Shown here piece by piece: positions 28,269-28,691 of a DNA stretch of 28,691 bases. The DNA lies in NCBI GenBank assembly GCA_051954955.1, contig JBQCHF010000031.1, positions 1 through 28,691 on the forward strand, read 5' to 3'. The stretch comes from JBQCHF01 sp051954955. GTDB lineage: Bacteria; Actinomycetota; Actinomycetes; Motilibacterales; Motilibacteraceae. Numbering within the stretch: position 1 is the first letter of the stretch; each line of letters begins with the position of its first letter. The position numbers and the translations under genes were made by a program. Below the pieces are notes generated by a model. It saw only the letters and a program-made list of their open reading frames with translations. It was not told the origin of the DNA and searched no databases.

Positions 28269-28565
28269 GTGGTGGAGCAGGGCGGGACGCGGCAGCTGTC
28301 CGCGCAGGAGATCTCCGACGCGGTGTCGGCGATGCCGGGCTGGAGTGGGGACGAGAGCGGACTGTCCCGCGTGGTCCCGGCAGGGGGCAGCGGGGAGGAC
28401 CCCGACACCTTGGTGGTCGAGCTGCGATCGGCGGTGGAGGGCGCCCGCGTGGAGCGGGACGGCAGCGACGTCGTGGTGCGGCTGGGCGACGGGTCGGTCA
28501 CGGCCGACGACGTCGAGCGGGCCGCCCTCGTGGACCGGGCCCTGGCCGCCAACAGCGGGGAGTGA
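28269..28565 (+). CDS. Small protein, degenerate pterin dehydratase-like fold
   Basis: A 98-residue soluble protein 61 bases after the VIT-family gene. LSAQEISDAVSAMPGW resembles the first helix of pterin dehydratases, then SGLSRVV, and VTADDVERAALVDRAL parallels the ITQLDIELAHRIDEV helix of the neighbour at 27063. The HHP motif and the second catalytic His are absent (VERDGSDVVV and VRLGDGS in their place), so it should not be an active dehydratase. GTG 28269 and 28272 both follow GAGGAGG; the second has the more usual spacing. An ATG at 28267 opens another frame rich in Arg and Trp and is not credible. Relation to the dehydratase is inferred by eye. Confidence 0.65.
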   Translation: MVEQGGTRQLSAQEISDAVSAMPGWSGDESGLSRVVPAGGSGEDPDTLVVELRSAVEGARVERDGSDVVVRLGDGSVTADDVERAALVDRALAANSGE

Positions 28566-28592
28566 ATAGCTTCTCAGCACGAGGGGGGCGCC

Positions 28593-28610
28593 GGGGGGGG
28601 GCCCCCCCCC
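28593..28610. repeat. G9C9 homopolymer palindrome
   Basis: Nine Gs followed by nine Cs, with more G and C runs on both sides (28582-28619), 28 bases after the last gene. It may act as a terminator stem, or it may be a sequence or assembly error near the window end. The remainder to 28691 holds a possible -10, TAGTCT (28645-28650), and no gene that I can support. Confidence 0.4.
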
Positions 28611-28691
28611 GCCCCCGGGTGCGCCGGATACCCCCCGAACTCCCTAGTCTTGGCCGCCCGGCCCGGGGCCGCGCCCGCCGACAAATCAAAC

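Noticed and set aside
28267..28569. Alternative ATG frame for the last gene
   Set aside because: The product would be Arg, Trp and Pro-rich with poor codon bias. The GTG frame has strong third-position GC and a dehydratase-like pattern.

Overview
The window is very GC-rich chromosomal DNA from an actinobacterium. Three things support this: a mycothiol-pathway gene (mshB), actinobacterial families such as the Rv0428c-type acetyltransferase and DUF6113, and GTG starts with strongly GC-biased third codon positions. The combination of chemosensory genes with a PAS-GAF-SpoIIE-kinase regulator would fit Geodermatophilaceae or relatives, but that placement is inference. No rRNA, tRNA, CRISPR array, phage gene or intact insertion sequence was seen.

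Layout. 1-2223: a 7Fe ferredoxin cut by the left edge (minus strand), divergent from a GNAT acetyltransferase and a SirB1-like transglutaminase-fold gene. 2224-2598: a gene-free gap filled by a structured inverted-repeat element (element A). 2599-3162: a flavin reductase. 3318-8818: a minus-strand chemosensory cluster transcribed in the order cheW, membrane-bound receptor, CheA with a C-terminal receiver, receiver-GAF protein, with no CheR or CheB. 8866-12848: a DUF6113-like membrane protein, a divergent FtsH-like protease and mshB. 12917-15064: an S9 peptidase on the plus strand, converging on a five-gene dipeptide/oligopeptide ABC operon (21494 to 15181, transcribed in the order C-A-B-D-F). 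21903-23768: typA/bipA. 23769-24397: a gene-free stretch with 72-74-bp tandem repeats and a second copy of the structured element (element B). 24398-26494: a PAS-GAF-SpoIIE-HATPase regulator. 26540-28565: a MutT-type NUDIX gene, divergent from pterin dehydratase, VIT-family and degenerate dehydratase-like genes.

Working together. The ABC operon imports peptides, and the S9 peptidase next to it could process them. The chemosensory proteins should form one array that signals through receiver domains. mshB, the DUF6113 gene, the ferredoxin, typA and a family-5 binding-protein gene lie on one strand, in an order that recalls the Rv1165-Rv1178 neighbourhood of Mycobacterium tuberculosis. Other modules seem to have been inserted between them.

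Most novel observations: two related palindromic intergenic elements (A and B) that share stem arms, a 37-nt spacer and end sequences but carry an inverted core, the tandem repeats beside element B, and a pterin dehydratase-like paralogue that lacks the catalytic histidines.
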